64,000 nucleotides of DNA from Iningainema tapete BLCC-T55 (GCF_014698965.1 NZ_JACXAE010000111.1:1-64000), one strand, 5' to 3'. Counted from the stretch's first letter, positions 26,861-36,989 are shown. The notes: generated by a model not told the origin, from the letters alone. Program-made: numbers and translations.

Positions 26861-28765
26861 ATGCACTTGAGTGAAATCACGCATCCCAACCAGTTGCACG
26901 GTTTGTCAATTCGGCAGTTGCAACAGATTGCCCGTCAAATTCGGGACAAGCATCTACAAACTGTAGCAGCAACCGGGGGACACCTCGGACCAGGGTTGGG
27001 TGTTGTAGAGTTAACACTAGGGCTTTACCAAACACTAGATTTAGATCGTGATAAAGTCATCTGGGATGTAGGACACCAAGCATATCCGCACAAACTGATT
27101 ACAGGGCGATATAGCAATTTTGATACTTTGCGGCAAAAAGATGGAATTGCAGGTTATCTCAAACGTTGTGAAAGCAAGTTCGATCACTTCGGTGCGGGAC
27201 ACGCTTCCACCAGTATCTCAGCCGCGTTGGGTATGGCTTTAGCGCGAGATTTGAAAGGGGAAAAATTCAAAGTAGCCGCCATTATTGGTGATGGTGCGCT
27301 CACAGGTGGTATGGCATTAGAAGCAATCAACCACGCTGGACATATGCCCAAAACGAACCTGTTAGTTGTCCTCAACGACAACGAGATGTCAATTTCCCCT
27401 AATGTTGGCGCGATTCCGCGTTACTTGAACAAAATACGCCTCTCGCCACCAATGCAGTTTCTCACGGATAACTTTGAGGAACAGTTTAAGCAAATTCCCT
27501 TTGTTGGCGAATCTTTTTCTCCCGAATTGGGACGGATCAAAGAAGGTATGAAGCGCTTAGCTGTCCCGAAAGTGGGCGCAGTATTTGAAGAACTTGGCTT
27601 TACCTACTTTGGACCGGTGGATGGGCATAATTTAGAGGAATTAATTGCTACCTTCCAACAAGCACATCAAATACCAGGACCGGTTTTGGTGCATGTAGCA
27701 ACGGTGAAAGGTAAGGGTTATGAAATTGCCGAGCTTGATAAAGTAGGTTATCATGCCCAAAACCCATTCAATGTAGCAACTGGCAAAGCGCTGCCATCTA
27801 GCACGCCCAAACCCCCAGCTTACTATAAAGTCTTTGCCCACACCCTAGTAAAACTTGCTGAACAAAACCCAAAAATTATTGGCATTACAGCCGCAATGGC
27901 AACAGGAACAGGGTTAGATAAATTACAAGCAAAGTTGCCAAATCAATATATTGATGTGGGTATTGCTGAACAACATGCTGTTACCTTAGCTGCGGGACTG
28001 GCAACTGAAGGGATGCGCCCCGTAGTTGCTATTTACTCAACCTTCCTGCAACGTGCCTACGATCAAGTAATTCACGACGTGTGTATCCAAAACCTACCAG
28101 TGTTCTTCTGCATGGATAGGGCAGGAATTGTTGGTGCTGATGGTCCTACTCACCAAGGCATGTACGATATTGCTTATCTACGTTGCATTCCTAACATGGT
28201 ACTGATGGCACCCAAGGACGAGGCAGAACTACAACGCATGGTGGTGACTGGTGTTAATTATACTGATGGTCCCATAGCAATGCGCACACCTCGTGGTAAC
28301 GGTTACGGTGTTCCTTTGATGGAAGAAGGCTGGGAACCTTTAGAAATTGGTAAAGGAGAAATTCTCCGCCAAGGTGATGATGTGTTGATGGTAGGCTATG
28401 GCACAATGGTAAATCCTGCAATGCAAGCTGCGGAAATTCTTAGTGAACATGGCATTGAAGCCACTGTGATTAATGCTCGTTTTGCTAAGCCTTTGGATAC
28501 CGAGTTGATTCTCCCCTTGGCGAAGAAAATTGGACGTGTTGTCACTTTGGAAGAAGGTTGTGTCATGGGCGGTTTTGGTTCTGCTTTGGTAGAAGCTTTG
28601 TTAGATGCTGATATCGTGGTTCCTACCAAGCGCATTGGTGTGCCAGATGTTTTAGTCGATCATGCTCAACCAAATGAATCTAAGGCAGAGTTAGGTTTGA
28701 CTAGCCCTCAAATAGCTCAAAGAGTTATGCAAGCTTTCTTTAAACAACTTTCTGCTGTGGGTTAA
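26861..28765 (+). CDS. dxs: 1-deoxy-D-xylulose-5-phosphate synthase
   Basis: The 634-residue thiamine-diphosphate enzyme makes the first intermediate of the MEP isoprenoid pathway from pyruvate and glyceraldehyde-3-phosphate. It supplies carotenoids, quinone tails and phytol. Motifs in order: [14 protein letters not shown] near 40-53, the ThDP and metal motif [20 protein letters not shown] near 143-178, YFGPVDGHN near 249-257, and [15 protein letters not shown] near 422-436. Length fits the family. An AGAGAGGA ribosome site lies upstream. Confidence 0.97.
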   Translation: MHLSEITHPNQLHGLSIRQLQQIARQIRDKHLQTVAATGGHLGPGLGVVELTLGLYQTLDLDRDKVIWDVGHQAYPHKLITGRYSNFDTLRQKDGIAGYLKRCESKFDHFGAGHASTSISAALGMALARDLKGEKFKVAAIIGDGALTGGMALEAINHAGHMPKTNLLVVLNDNEMSISPNVGAIPRYLNKIRLSPPMQFLTDNFEEQFKQIPFVGESFSPELGRIKEGMKRLAVPKVGAVFEELGFTYFGPVDGHNLEELIATFQQAHQIPGPVLVHVATVKGKGYEIAELDKVGYHAQNPFNVATGKALPSSTPKPPAYYKVFAHTLVKLAEQNPKIIGITAAMATGTGLDKLQAKLPNQYIDVGIAEQHAVTLAAGLATEGMRPVVAIYSTFLQRAYDQVIHDVCIQNLPVFFCMDRAGIVGADGPTHQGMYDIAYLRCIPNMVLMAPKDEAELQRMVVTGVNYTDGPIAMRTPRGNGYGVPLMEEGWEPLEIGKGEILRQGDDVLMVGYGTMVNPAMQAAEILSEHGIEATVINARFAKPLDTELILPLAKKIGRVVTLEEGCVMGGFGSALVEALLDADIVVPTKRIGVPDVLVDHAQPNESKAELGLTSPQIAQRVMQAFFKQLSAVG

Positions 28766-28774
28766 ATCACAACA

Positions 28775-28807
28775 AGATCCCCGACTTCTTTAAGAAGTCG
28801 GGGATCT
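28775..28807. terminator. Perfect hairpin after dxs (ATCCCCGACTTCTT repeat)
   Basis: A 16-base arm AGATCCCCGACTTCTT and its exact complement around one base, starting 9 bases after the dxs stop. There is no T-run, so it may be a dispersed palindrome rather than a classical terminator, but it would fold strongly at the transcript end. Confidence 0.55.
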
Positions 28808-28858
28808 AGGAACGCTACGAAAGCTATAATACTGTCAAATTTAATAAAATCAAATTCC

Positions 28859-29920
28859 ATGAATTCTCTCACAAACCAAGTATATCCAGTTATTTGGCAC
28901 AATGACGAGGTTTTACTAATTGACCAAACCCGCTTGCCACATGAGTACGCATTTGTGGAAATTCGCCGTAGCGATGATATGGCGCGGGCAATCAAAACCA
29001 TGATCGTTAGAGGTGCGCCAGCAATTGGTGTGGCAGCAGCTTACGGAATGTATCTTGGTGCAAGGGAAATTGAGACAGACAACCGCGATGAGTTTTTAAC
29101 CCGCCTCGAACAAGTAGCCGAACAGTTGCGTTCTACTCGCCCTACAGCAGTAAATTTATTTTGGGCGATCGCTCGCATGTTGAAAATTGCCTACGAAACT
29201 CTGGGAACTGTAGACGAAATTAAACAAACTCTTTTCCACACTGCCCAAAATATCAACGCCGAAGATCTTCAAACCTGTCAGGCGATCGGTGATCATGGTT
29301 TAACAGTTTTACCCAATACCCCAGAAAAACTTACTCTTCTCACCCACTGTAACGCCGGAGCATTAGCAACCGCAGGTTACGGTACTGCTTTAGGAGTAGT
29401 ACGTTCAGCTTTTCGCGAAGGGCGTTTAGAACGTTTGTTTGCCGACGAAACCCGCCCTAGACTGCAAGGTGCAAAACTCACTGCTTGGGAATGTGTCCAA
29501 GAAGGCATTCCAGTAACGGTAATTACTGATGGGATGGCGGCACACTGCATGAAACAGGGATTGATTCATGCGGTGGTTGTAGGAGCCGATCGCATCGCCG
29601 CCAATGGAGACGCAGCTAATAAAATAGGTACGTATAGTTTAGCACTCGTAGCCAAAGCACACAACATCCCCTTCTTTGTCGCCGCACCCCTTTCTACAGT
29701 AGATTTCTCTTTACCCAACGGCAGCAAAATCCCCATTGAAGAGCGTAATCCAGAGGAAATATACAAAATAGGCGACACCACAATCACACCAACAGGAGTA
29801 GAATTTTACAACCCAGCTTTTGATGTTACTCCAGCCGAGTTAATTGCCGCAATTATTACCGAATATGGTGCATTTGCTCCTGGTGAGTTAAAACATTACC
29901 AGGAAAAGCAACTTGTTTAG
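28859..29920 (+). CDS. mtnA: Methylthioribose-1-phosphate isomerase
   Basis: A 353-residue enzyme of the methionine salvage pathway that turns methylthioribose-1-phosphate into the ribulose form. The eIF2B-like fold shows [16 protein letters not shown] near 48-63, the catalytic cysteine in [18 protein letters not shown] near 159-176, and the catalytic aspartate in [20 protein letters not shown] near 240-259. Length fits. It may be co-transcribed with dxs, but the strong hairpin between them argues for separate units. Confidence 0.95.
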   Translation: MNSLTNQVYPVIWHNDEVLLIDQTRLPHEYAFVEIRRSDDMARAIKTMIVRGAPAIGVAAAYGMYLGAREIETDNRDEFLTRLEQVAEQLRSTRPTAVNLFWAIARMLKIAYETLGTVDEIKQTLFHTAQNINAEDLQTCQAIGDHGLTVLPNTPEKLTLLTHCNAGALATAGYGTALGVVRSAFREGRLERLFADETRPRLQGAKLTAWECVQEGIPVTVITDGMAAHCMKQGLIHAVVVGADRIAANGDAANKIGTYSLALVAKAHNIPFFVAAPLSTVDFSLPNGSKIPIEERNPEEIYKIGDTTITPTGVEFYNPAFDVTPAELIAAIITEYGAFAPGELKHYQEKQLV

Positions 29921-30063
29921 TAATAAAGTGAAGGTTACATATTCTTGGTATGTAGTAGCGCTTTAGCGCTTTTTAGACATCAGCGTAGCGAATTCAATAA
30001 TTTTACATTTCGTTACACAGTTGTGTTTTTTCTCGCCTATCTAAATTATGATGAACCTTTTTT

Positions 30064-30107
30064 GTCTCACGCAAAGTCGCCTAGACGCAAAGAAGAACGC
30101 TAAAAAA
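30064..30107. repeat. Dispersed repeat copy, inverted relative to 114-158
   Basis: GTCTCACGCAAAG, CGCCTAGACGC, AAAGAAGAACGCTAAAAAA. It is the reverse complement of the element at 114-158, with small differences. Confidence 0.6.
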
Positions 30108-30143
30108 TATGTAAATAGCTGCTGTTGTACAAGCGCTGCATAA

Positions 30144-30170
30144 GTAACGCACCGATTATTGGTGCGTTAC
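30144..30170. repeat. GTAACGCACC palindrome
   Basis: Arms GTAACGCACC and GGTGCGTTAC with a 7-base loop. A related but weaker one (AACGCACC ... AGTGCGTTAT) lies near 41409-41440. Confidence 0.6.
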
Positions 30171-30280
30171 TGCTGTAAGCCATGACCTTACGCCATCCGA
30201 CGTATACTCAGCTATGCGCTCCACTTATGAGTTACACTTATAGCATAAAACACGCACAGCCTACTAAATATTTATCATCC

Positions 30281-31834
30281 ATGACTCGTTGGTTTAATAC
30301 CGCAGGTCCTTGCCAAGCCGACATTCACTACATGGTGTCGCCAACTAGTCGATTACCAGACTTAAAGCAGTTGATTGAACAACGTAGCTATTTTGTCATT
30401 CATGCGCCGCGTCAAACAGGTAAAACTACGGCAATGCTAGCGCTAGCGTCCGAACTTACAAGTAGTGGACGCTATACAGCAGTTATGGTATCAGTAGAAG
30501 TGGGGGCACCTTATAGTCATGACCCAAGTGCCGCAGAACCGCCTATTATAGACAGTTGGTGGACAAGTGCCCGGTTAGATTTACCTTTTGATTTACACCC
30601 CCCGAATCAATGGAATGAAGGGCAGCCAGGAAGAAGAATTCAAGCTGCTTTACAGGCTTGGGCACAAGCAACGAAGAAACCATTAGTATTATTTATAGAT
30701 GAAATTGACTCTTTACAGGATGAAGCGCTAATTTCATTTCTGCGCCAATTACGTGATGGCTATCGTGGGCGTCCTAAGAACTTTCCGTTGTCCGTAGGGT
30801 TGATTGGCTTGCGAGACGTGCGTGACTATAAAGTCGCTTCCGGTGGGAGCGATCGCTTAAATACAGCGAGTCCTTTTAATATCAAAGTACGTTCCCTAAC
30901 ATTGAGAGATTTTAATGTAGCTGAGGTGCGAGAACTATACCAGCAACATACCGACGATACAGGGCAAGTTTTTACAGAAGAAGCTATCGATATGGCGTTT
31001 GATTTGACTCAGGGACAGCCTTGGTTAGTAAATGCATTAGCCAAAGAAATTGTCGAACAGATGGTAAAAGATACAAATGTAGCAATTACACATGAACATT
31101 TTTTAAAAGCTAAGGAAATACTGATAGCACGTCAAGACACTCATCTTGATTCCCTTGCTGAAAGACTTCGAGAACCAAGAATAAAAGCAATCATCGAACC
31201 AATACTAGCAGGGTTGGAACTAGGGGATGTGCCTAATGATGACATCCAGTTTGTTATCGATCTGGGTTTATGTAAAATGGACCCGCAAGGTGGGTTAACC
31301 ATTGCAAATCCCATTTACCGGGAAGTCTTACCCAGAGTATTAACAGTTACACCGATGGCTTCTTTGCCTAAAATTGCACCTACTTGGTTAACGAAAGAAG
31401 GTGAGTTGGATACTAAAGCTTTACTGCAAGCGTTTCTAAAATTCTGGTGTCAACACGGTGAACCGTTACTAGGTAGTACGGTATACCACGAAATTGCCCC
31501 CCATCTAGTACTAATGGCATTCTTACATCGCGTCGTTAATGGCGGTGGAACTTTAGAACGTGAATATGCGATTGGAAGCGATCGCATGGATATATGTTTA
31601 AAGTATGGAAATGTAATATTAGGAATCGAATTAAAAGTTTGGCGGGATAAAAAAGGAGATCCACAATCCAATGGTCTTGAACAATTGGACTCTTATTTGG
31701 CACGCTTAGGATTAGATTCTGGCTGGTTATTTATTTTTGATCGCCGTTCAAAGGCGCTACCAATCGAAGAACGCTTATCAACACAAATTACAACCACAAA
31801 AAGCAAACGTTCTGTCACCGTTATACGTGCTTAG
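30281..31834 (+). CDS. AAA-like ATPase fused to a PD-(D/E)XK nuclease-like domain
   Basis: From the ATG at 30281 (TRWFNTAGPC) the protein has 517 residues; upstream in-frame ATGs at 30182 and 30227 are less likely. The N-terminal AAA domain has Walker A APRQTGKTTAM at about 42-52 and Walker B LVLFIDEIDSL near 131-141. A winged-helix linker follows. The C-terminus shows D in RMDICLKYGN and IELKVW near 450-455, the D-x-ExK core of the PD-(D/E)XK nuclease fold. Such proteins are widespread in cyanobacteria and thought to act on nucleic acid or as toxins, without a settled role. It is flanked by repeats and a LuxR remnant. Confidence 0.85.
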   Translation: MTRWFNTAGPCQADIHYMVSPTSRLPDLKQLIEQRSYFVIHAPRQTGKTTAMLALASELTSSGRYTAVMVSVEVGAPYSHDPSAAEPPIIDSWWTSARLDLPFDLHPPNQWNEGQPGRRIQAALQAWAQATKKPLVLFIDEIDSLQDEALISFLRQLRDGYRGRPKNFPLSVGLIGLRDVRDYKVASGGSDRLNTASPFNIKVRSLTLRDFNVAEVRELYQQHTDDTGQVFTEEAIDMAFDLTQGQPWLVNALAKEIVEQMVKDTNVAITHEHFLKAKEILIARQDTHLDSLAERLREPRIKAIIEPILAGLELGDVPNDDIQFVIDLGLCKMDPQGGLTIANPIYREVLPRVLTVTPMASLPKIAPTWLTKEGELDTKALLQAFLKFWCQHGEPLLGSTVYHEIAPHLVLMAFLHRVVNGGGTLEREYAIGSDRMDICLKYGNVILGIELKVWRDKKGDPQSNGLEQLDSYLARLGLDSGWLFIFDRRSKALPIEERLSTQITTTKSKRSVTVIRA

Positions 31835-31848
31835 TTAAGAGAAATGTC

Positions 31849-32092
31849 GTGAGTAACCAGCAGATTAGCACTACCCTAAATATTGTTGAGAGTACTGTCA
31901 GGTTCCATGCCAATAATATTTTCGGCAAGCTGAACGTTAGCGATGTCTGACGACAAGCCGCTGACGCTCGAAGACTCGCTACCGCTGACGCTCGAAGACT
32001 CGCTAACGCTAACGCGTCTACGCACACAAGCGGTGGTGATTGCCGTGAATCGGGGGATGCATAAATATCGTATCCAGTTTTACCTTTTTTAA
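31849..32092 (+). pseudogene. Remnant of a NarL/LuxR-type helix-turn-helix, split by a repeat
   Basis: The frame from 31849 reads VSNQQISTTLNIVESTVRF, then HANNIFGKLNVSD, the classic LuxR/NarL recognition helices. It breaks at about 31945. The frame resumes at 32021 with RTQAVVIAVNRGMHK, the expected final helix. The 31945-32020 stretch between holds two copies of CGCTGACGCTCGAAGACTCGCTA, then CTAACGCTAACGCGTCTACGC, a dispersed repeat. The regulator has therefore lost its receiver domain and been hit by a repeat. Confidence 0.7.
31945..32020. repeat. Tandem repeat inserted in the LuxR remnant
   Basis: Two 23-base units CGCTGACGCTCGAAGACTCGCTA with one difference, followed by CTAACGCTAACGCGTCTACGC. 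The flanking LuxR-like codons join cleanly if the insert is removed. Confidence 0.7.
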
Positions 32093-32099
32093 TATATTA

Positions 32100-34712
32100 T
32101 TAATGTCTGCCGGAAAACGGGTCGCGCTCTTCAATAACATTATTAGGTTGCAAATCCAATTGAGTGCGAAAAACCTTTCCCTCTTCTAAAAGGCATTCTG
32201 GAGTGTCTGATTCTGATTCCCAATATGGAACTTCACCCACATGCGATCGCAGCATACCTTTTTCATCGAGACTCACACGATATTGGCAAGGGAATTCCGT
32301 AGTGTCAGAAGGTTTGCGTATTTCACCAATTCTAACCCATTTTTGCGCCTGTGTTTGGGGATCGCGGATATAAAACGTGTGCTTGCCGCTTTCGGGAAAA
32401 TCAGGCAAAGGTTTGCTAATTAAACCGTTTATTGGCGGCTGGTTGCTGTCGCTGCTATAGCGAAACTTTTTGAACTGAGTATCATCCTTGGTAGCTGCAA
32501 AGACTAAATCATAAGCATTTTGCTGATCCACAGAGCTTGACTCTAACACATTGACAGCAATATCCTGATGATTCAATTTTTCTGAAGAAAATAGCGCTTG
32601 TTTTTCTGTTGTTACTTGTGTCACATCAATGCCATTATCATCACCCTCGCCAATTAAATAATGAGGTTGTTTTCGACAAATGAGAATGCTGATATTCAGC
32701 GTAGAGTCAATTTCAAACTGAATTTGAATTGTCGTTTCAAACGTTTTTTCGTTCAGTTCTGGTTGCCATTGCTTAAGTTCTTCCAATAGATTGTTCCCAT
32801 CGAAGCTACCCCAAAGTTGTAGTTGCCCACTCTCGTAGTCTTGACGGTAAATAATGTTGAACAACTCGATTCTTAACCAATCATTACGAACCTTTGCTAC
32901 CTTATCATTGGGAGAGATTTGATAAAGTTCTTGTCCAGCTTTAAATATCTCTAAAAAATATTCACTTGTTTGAGTTCTACGTTTAAAGTTGCAGGGCAAA
33001 TAAAAAGACAAGTTTTGAACATTAATACGTAGTTGATTAGCTCCCTTACGTAGCAATGATTTAGCTTCTTCCGGGCTGAATTTCAATTGTCTCATCTTTT
33101 CAGCGTAACAAGCTCCCGCAGAAGTAGCTAGCTTGGCAAATTCTGGAGCAAAGGTAATACGCTCTGGATTCCACACAAAGTAATCAGACTTGCTAAATTC
33201 TTGGTAGATTTCCCGTTTAACTATGTCGAGATTGCAAGTTTTTCCCGACAAAATAAACCAATCAACTTTCTCTTTTTCCGTGTCATAATTATCTTCAGTA
33301 TTGTCCTCTCCACTCAAACGACTTTTCATCAGTCCCGACGCAATGCCAATTGCTTCTGTAATCACTGAAAATGCCGCCCTTTCAAGTTGCTCGCTGTGGA
33401 GGGTGACGGAAAAGTTATTAAACTTTTTTTGCTCTTGGATGTCTTCAATTCCAGTTTGTCTGAGTAGTTCGGAAATTTGCTGCTCAGAGAGAGTAAAGGT
33501 TAAGGAAGAACTTTTTCCTAGTGTGATTTTGGCATCCTCAGCATAATCCCAGAGAGTATAAAAGGTTTGCAAGCGTTGCGGAGCAGCTTTCCAACGGGTG
33601 GGTAACACTTGCTCTGCCGTATCTAGAGCATCTTTGTATGCCGCAGGTTCACGTTCTGGATATTGTTTATCTATACATTTTAAAAGTGAGCCTTGCTTGT
33701 ATTCATCTTTTTCGAGAAAGCGCACATTGAGGTTAGGAATTAAATCCTTGAGTTTGTCACTTTGCAACTTATTTGTGGCGATCGCACTCAGCAGACAATC
33801 AACGATTGCCACCTTCAGCAATCGAAACATTCGCAGATTCAGAAGGCAGAAGGCAGAGGGCAGAGGGCAGAAGGAAACCCACGCTTAAAAGCGTGGGATT
33901 AAATAAGGACGCCGTTTTTCTTCTTGTGGCGCGTCTTGAAAAACATCTTCTTTTTTAGTGGGCTTTAAACCCACAACTAAAGTTTTTATTAATATTTCTT
34001 ACATGCTGCCTTCTGCCTCCTGCCCTCTGCCTTTCTTTGTAATTAATTCTCCACCCAATTGTAAATGACCCGAAGAGCCTAACAATTTGGGCGTAATTTG
34101 ATAATACCGTCCCCCAAGACCCCGATCTTTACTATCTTTAAAACTGGGAGTTATATCTTCTAAAGTCAGTTTAATCAAGGCTAAGTCAGTGGTTCCCTCA
34201 TCAATATCCAAAACGAGGACATTTTGTGACCAATTGCGACCTTCTCGGCGACAACGGGTTTTGAAGTACTCCATGTCGATATTTAACCCATCCCAAAACT
34301 CTCGCAAAAGGTGGAATATTACCACAGCAGTAGCTTCGTCAATTATTTGCACCTCTTTAATACCAAGGTCTTCGACAAGCTGCTTCACCTGTTTGCGAAC
34401 AAGTGGTGGTGCGATTGTGGGATAAGCGACTACCACCTTTTGGAACTCTCCTTGAGAAAATTTACGATTTGAATCTTTGCGATAGTCATCGGTTAGCTTA
34501 ATTAAATGATCCCAAGCAGCTTGGATCAAATGGTTGGCTGTAATTTTTTCTTGTTTTCCATTTACAGTCACTAAAAATTCTCTTTCTTGACCAAGGTAGC
34601 GTTTAGGTGAATGATGAAACCTGCTGATAATTTCTTCTAAGGGTAACTTTTCACTCTCCCCCCTCTCAACAGAAGTTAAGAAGCAGCGGAAATGGGTAGG
34701 GGTAAAATGCCC
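32100..34712 (-). pseudogene. Hsp70-like ATPase gene, truncated and split by a repeat
   Basis: Two frames on the minus strand are halves of one protein. The upstream half (open from 34712, in-frame GTG at 34571, stop at 33999) has an actin/Hsp70 fold: VVVAYPTIAPPLVRKQV, IIDEATAVVIFHLL and the phosphate loop VLVLDIDEGTTDLAL, ending GHLQLGGELIT. The downstream half (33830-32100, 576 residues) begins NLRMFRLLKVAIVDCLL and contains VDWFILSGKTC and LATSAGACYAEKM, the second Hsp70 lobe, then a long C-terminal region. About 190 bases of repeat lie between. The N-terminal phosphate-1 motif is missing. The family resembles the large SrfB-like or DnaK-like proteins of cyanobacteria. Each half still has a long open frame, so recent decay is likely. 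Confidence 0.72.
33838..34026. repeat. Composite repeat interrupting the Hsp70-like gene
   Basis: Its ends are inverted copies of AGAAGGCAGAGGGCAGAGGGCAG and CTGCCTTCTGCCTCCTGCCCTCTGCC. Inside are hairpins CCCACGCTTAAAAGCGTGGG and GTGGGCTTTAAACCCAC. It resembles a short MITE-like dispersed element. The coding frame on either side is Hsp70-like. Confidence 0.75.
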
Positions 34713-35087
34713 TTACGGTAACTGTATGATTAACCTTAGCTACTGATGGTAACGGAATAGCATCTGGTGACAAAAAACACAAATATAACAATAAGTTATG
34801 GGAGCAACGCGAAAAAGTTGGATGGTAAAAATTTAGGCGATCGCGCTCATAGCGTAATTCAGTATTTTTATAATATTTAATACATTAAATTTATCTGAAT
34901 CTTCAAATAAAGTGTTACAAAAAGCGTAGGCAGCAAGCAATCTTTCCCCAGCATTTCCAACACTCGCCCACAACGAGCGAGCAATAATCCTAAACTATCG
35001 ACTATAGTTTGGCGTTTCCTTCTCTTGACTAGTTTGCCACCATCAAAGCCGTATACTCACGCTTCGGTTCCCATCCCACTGCAACAC
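34713..35087. other. Intergenic region with a possible gene remnant
   Basis: Upstream of the Hsp70-like pseudogene there is no intact gene. On the minus strand, an open stretch from about 34996 to 34833 reads IIARSLWASVGNAGERLLAA, then AYAFCNTLFED, which looks like protein rather than noise, but it has a stop on the upstream side and no start. It may be the degraded neighbour of the Hsp70-like gene. I do not recognise its family. Confidence 0.35.
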
Positions 35088-35693
35088 TTAACGAGAAAGG
35101 ATGTCATCTAAACGAAGTTGGAGACGAGGCAAAAGTAGCGAGTTAATTAGTTGATTTAGTCGGTATTGTTGTTGAATATAAGTGTCTTCAACCAATTGAC
35201 AAACGGTAAACGTAGGTTGTTTGGGTTTACCAATAAATGCTACACCGCCCAATCCTCGATAATCTACAATCCAATATTCCGGGATGCCTAACAGGGCATA
35301 TTCCTCAACCTTCCGAGCATAGTCGGTTTCCCAGTTGGTGCTAACAACTTCCACCACTAGTTTAATTGATCGCCCCAGCGTAATTACGGGTTCTCGCTCC
35401 CAAAGAGGTTCACGATCAAGAACGGTTTCATCAAGAACTACGACATCAGGACGACGAGCTGTAGCAGCATCGGCAAAGGGGTAAATTAAACAAGTGCGAG
35501 GAATAAACCAGGGGAGTTGTTCGGCAACAAGGTAGATCCCAACTTGAGTTGCAAGTTTACCACTTACAGTTTCATGAGGACCAGTAGGTGACCTGTCAAT
35601 TAGTTCTCCGTCTGCCAATTCATAGCGGGGATTGTCTCGGTATTGGGAAAGAAAATCTTCTAGGGTGAGGGTTTTTGGGGAGATATATGTCAT
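35088..35693 (-). CDS. Uma2 family endonuclease (DUF820)
   Basis: A 201-residue protein of the restriction-endonuclease-like superfamily, highly expanded in cyanobacteria. The N-terminal LTLEDFLSQY and YELADGELIDRSPTGPHE are family hallmarks. RPDVVVLDE near 100-108 carries the active-site aspartate, and KLVVEVVSTNWETDYARKVEEY near 128-149 carries the glutamate and lysine. WIVDYRG closes the core. The biological role of Uma2 proteins is not settled. Length is normal, so it is probably intact. Confidence 0.92.
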   Translation of the reverse strand: MTYISPKTLTLEDFLSQYRDNPRYELADGELIDRSPTGPHETVSGKLATQVGIYLVAEQLPWFIPRTCLIYPFADAATARRPDVVVLDETVLDREPLWEREPVITLGRSIKLVVEVVSTNWETDYARKVEEYALLGIPEYWIVDYRGLGGVAFIGKPKQPTFTVCQLVEDTYIQQQYRLNQLINSLLLPRLQLRLDDILSR

Positions 35694-35922
35694 GGTGTTA
35701 ATCTCTTAAGTTATGGCTGAATTCCAGGAGAGTTTTTTGATGTCTCTTGCCTACTCACCCCTTATAATAGTAAGTCCTACTTTCTATTTCTAATACGCCG
35801 AAGGTCTTCCCAAAACTCAACTCTAGTTACTTTATCTAGAAATTCTTTTCTTTTTTGTGTATAGTCACCGCTACCCGATCACGCTTTCTGGTAAGCAATT
35901 TTTGATGCCGATTGTACAACAC

Positions 35923-36330
35923 CTAAGAATACTGACCTGCCCAAATTAACCTTGAACGCTCTTGTAAACGCTCTAATTGATTAAATTGCAGAATTTCAAC
36001 AGTTACTCGCCCAACTGCAGTCAATGGTACGATCGCTGCTCCATCAAGCTGAAAGTGATCGCTCCATTTTTGAGTCCTGGGATTGAAAAAGGGTGTTAGT
36101 TTCCCGGTTTCCGGATCGATTGACGCCAAATCAGTACCCTTTGCACGATTACAGTATGGGCAGGCAAGAGCTAGATTTTCTGCCTCAGTCTTCCCACGAT
36201 GTTTTTCGGCAATGATATGTTCCATCTCAAAGGTAAGTAGTGCAGCACTTTGAGGAAACAAGCAATATTCACACCTTTCCTTTGCTCGTTCAATTACGAG
36301 TTGCCGCAACTGGGCTGGCACATAAGTCAT
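35923..36330 (-). CDS. HNH endonuclease family protein
   Basis: 135 residues with a zinc-bound HNH nuclease core: CEYC at 20-23, EMEHIIAEKHRGKT near 35-48 (catalytic histidine), ENLALACPYCNRAKG near 51-65 (asparagine and the second CxxC). The C-terminal half is a family-specific extension. It starts with ATG overlapping the stop of the upstream 118-residue gene by 4 bases (36327-36330), so the two genes are translationally coupled. Such pairs are common in cyanobacteria and likely form a small nuclease module of unknown target. Confidence 0.88.
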   Translation of the reverse strand: MTYVPAQLRQLVIERAKERCEYCLFPQSAALLTFEMEHIIAEKHRGKTEAENLALACPYCNRAKGTDLASIDPETGKLTPFFNPRTQKWSDHFQLDGAAIVPLTAVGRVTVEILQFNQLERLQERSRLIWAGQYS

Positions 36331-36683
36331 GGGTTTTGGCGTAATTGCTCAAATGCATGGGCTTTTGCCATCCGGACAAGGTGTTCTATAGTCAGATAAC
36401 GTTCTAGCTCGGCAACGCCAGTCGCGCTCAAGTTTCCGGCTTTACTTTGTGCTAGCAAATCACTAACACGAGTCTGGAATTCTGGTGAGGGTCGAATCGC
36501 CAAAATTTGCTCTGGTGTGGGCTGACTCGCCAACAACGCAATAATCTCCCTCTCATCGACAAAATTGCTAGATTGTTCGCTCAGCAACTCCATTAGACCG
36601 CGTTCTACTACCTCTGGCAAGCGGTCTTGAAACTGCTGTAATTGCTGCCCTAGCTCCTGGGATACCTCAACAGTGATTTGCAT
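36327..36683 (-). CDS. Small hypothetical protein coupled to HNH nuclease
   Basis: 118 residues, helical, with MQITVEVSQELGQQLQQF at the N-terminus resembling a ribbon-helix-helix-like start, then an acidic and Leu-rich segment (VVERGLMELLSEQ). Its gene overlaps the HNH gene by 4 bases. That layout suggests a regulatory partner, possibly antitoxin-like, but I cannot name the family. Part of its coding sequence (36549-36574) recurs as an exact 26-base copy at 37764-37789, on the other side of xisHI. Confidence 0.7.
   Translation of the reverse strand: MQITVEVSQELGQQLQQFQDRLPEVVERGLMELLSEQSSNFVDEREIIALLASQPTPEQILAIRPSPEFQTRVSDLLAQSKAGNLSATGVAELERYLTIEHLVRMAKAHAFEQLRQNP
36549..36574. repeat. 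26-base direct repeat, left copy (within the 118-residue gene)
   Basis: Identical to 37764-37789 over 26 bases (begins CCTCTCATCGACAAAATTGC). Weaker similarity continues about 16 bases to the left with one gap. The two copies flank the xisH-xisI pair. Confidence 0.7.
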
Positions 36684-36989
36684 TATCTAGCCTTGTTGCT
36701 CTGATAACGTGTTCCATTAGCTTAAGTCTAACTACAAATATAGCATTTAGGGAAATGGAAACACGGTATTTTCATCAGTATTGTCACGCCGTATTGTGCT
36801 TTGAATTCCGGCGAGTACCTTAACAAATTGGGTTAATGAGCGCGATCGCCTCCTCCACGGAGGATCGCACTACTCAGTTGCTCCCCTTGTTGAATTATAA
36901 TATAAAATCATGAGTGAATCATATCAAATATTTATACTTATACCAAATGGCATTCAGGCAGACTAAAGTTAAAACAATAGGAGCAAGAA
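36684..36989. other. Intergenic region before xisH
   Basis: No gene in about 306 bases. It holds a small hairpin GCGATCGCCTCCTCCACGGA-type element near 36841-36868 and AT-rich sequence near 36895-36950. An AGGAG at about 36979-36983 serves xisH. Confidence 0.4.

Noticed and set aside
31945-32020. Short tandem units considered as a CRISPR array
   Set aside because: Only two units of 23 bases, directly adjacent without spacers, and no cas genes in the window.
31821-32027. Minus-strand open frame rich in Ala-Ser-Leu-Arg
   Set aside because: It is the antisense reading of the tandem repeat inside the LuxR remnant.
33598-33958. Plus-strand open frames over the Hsp70-like region
   Set aside because: They run antisense to the Hsp70-like coding sequence and through the composite repeat.
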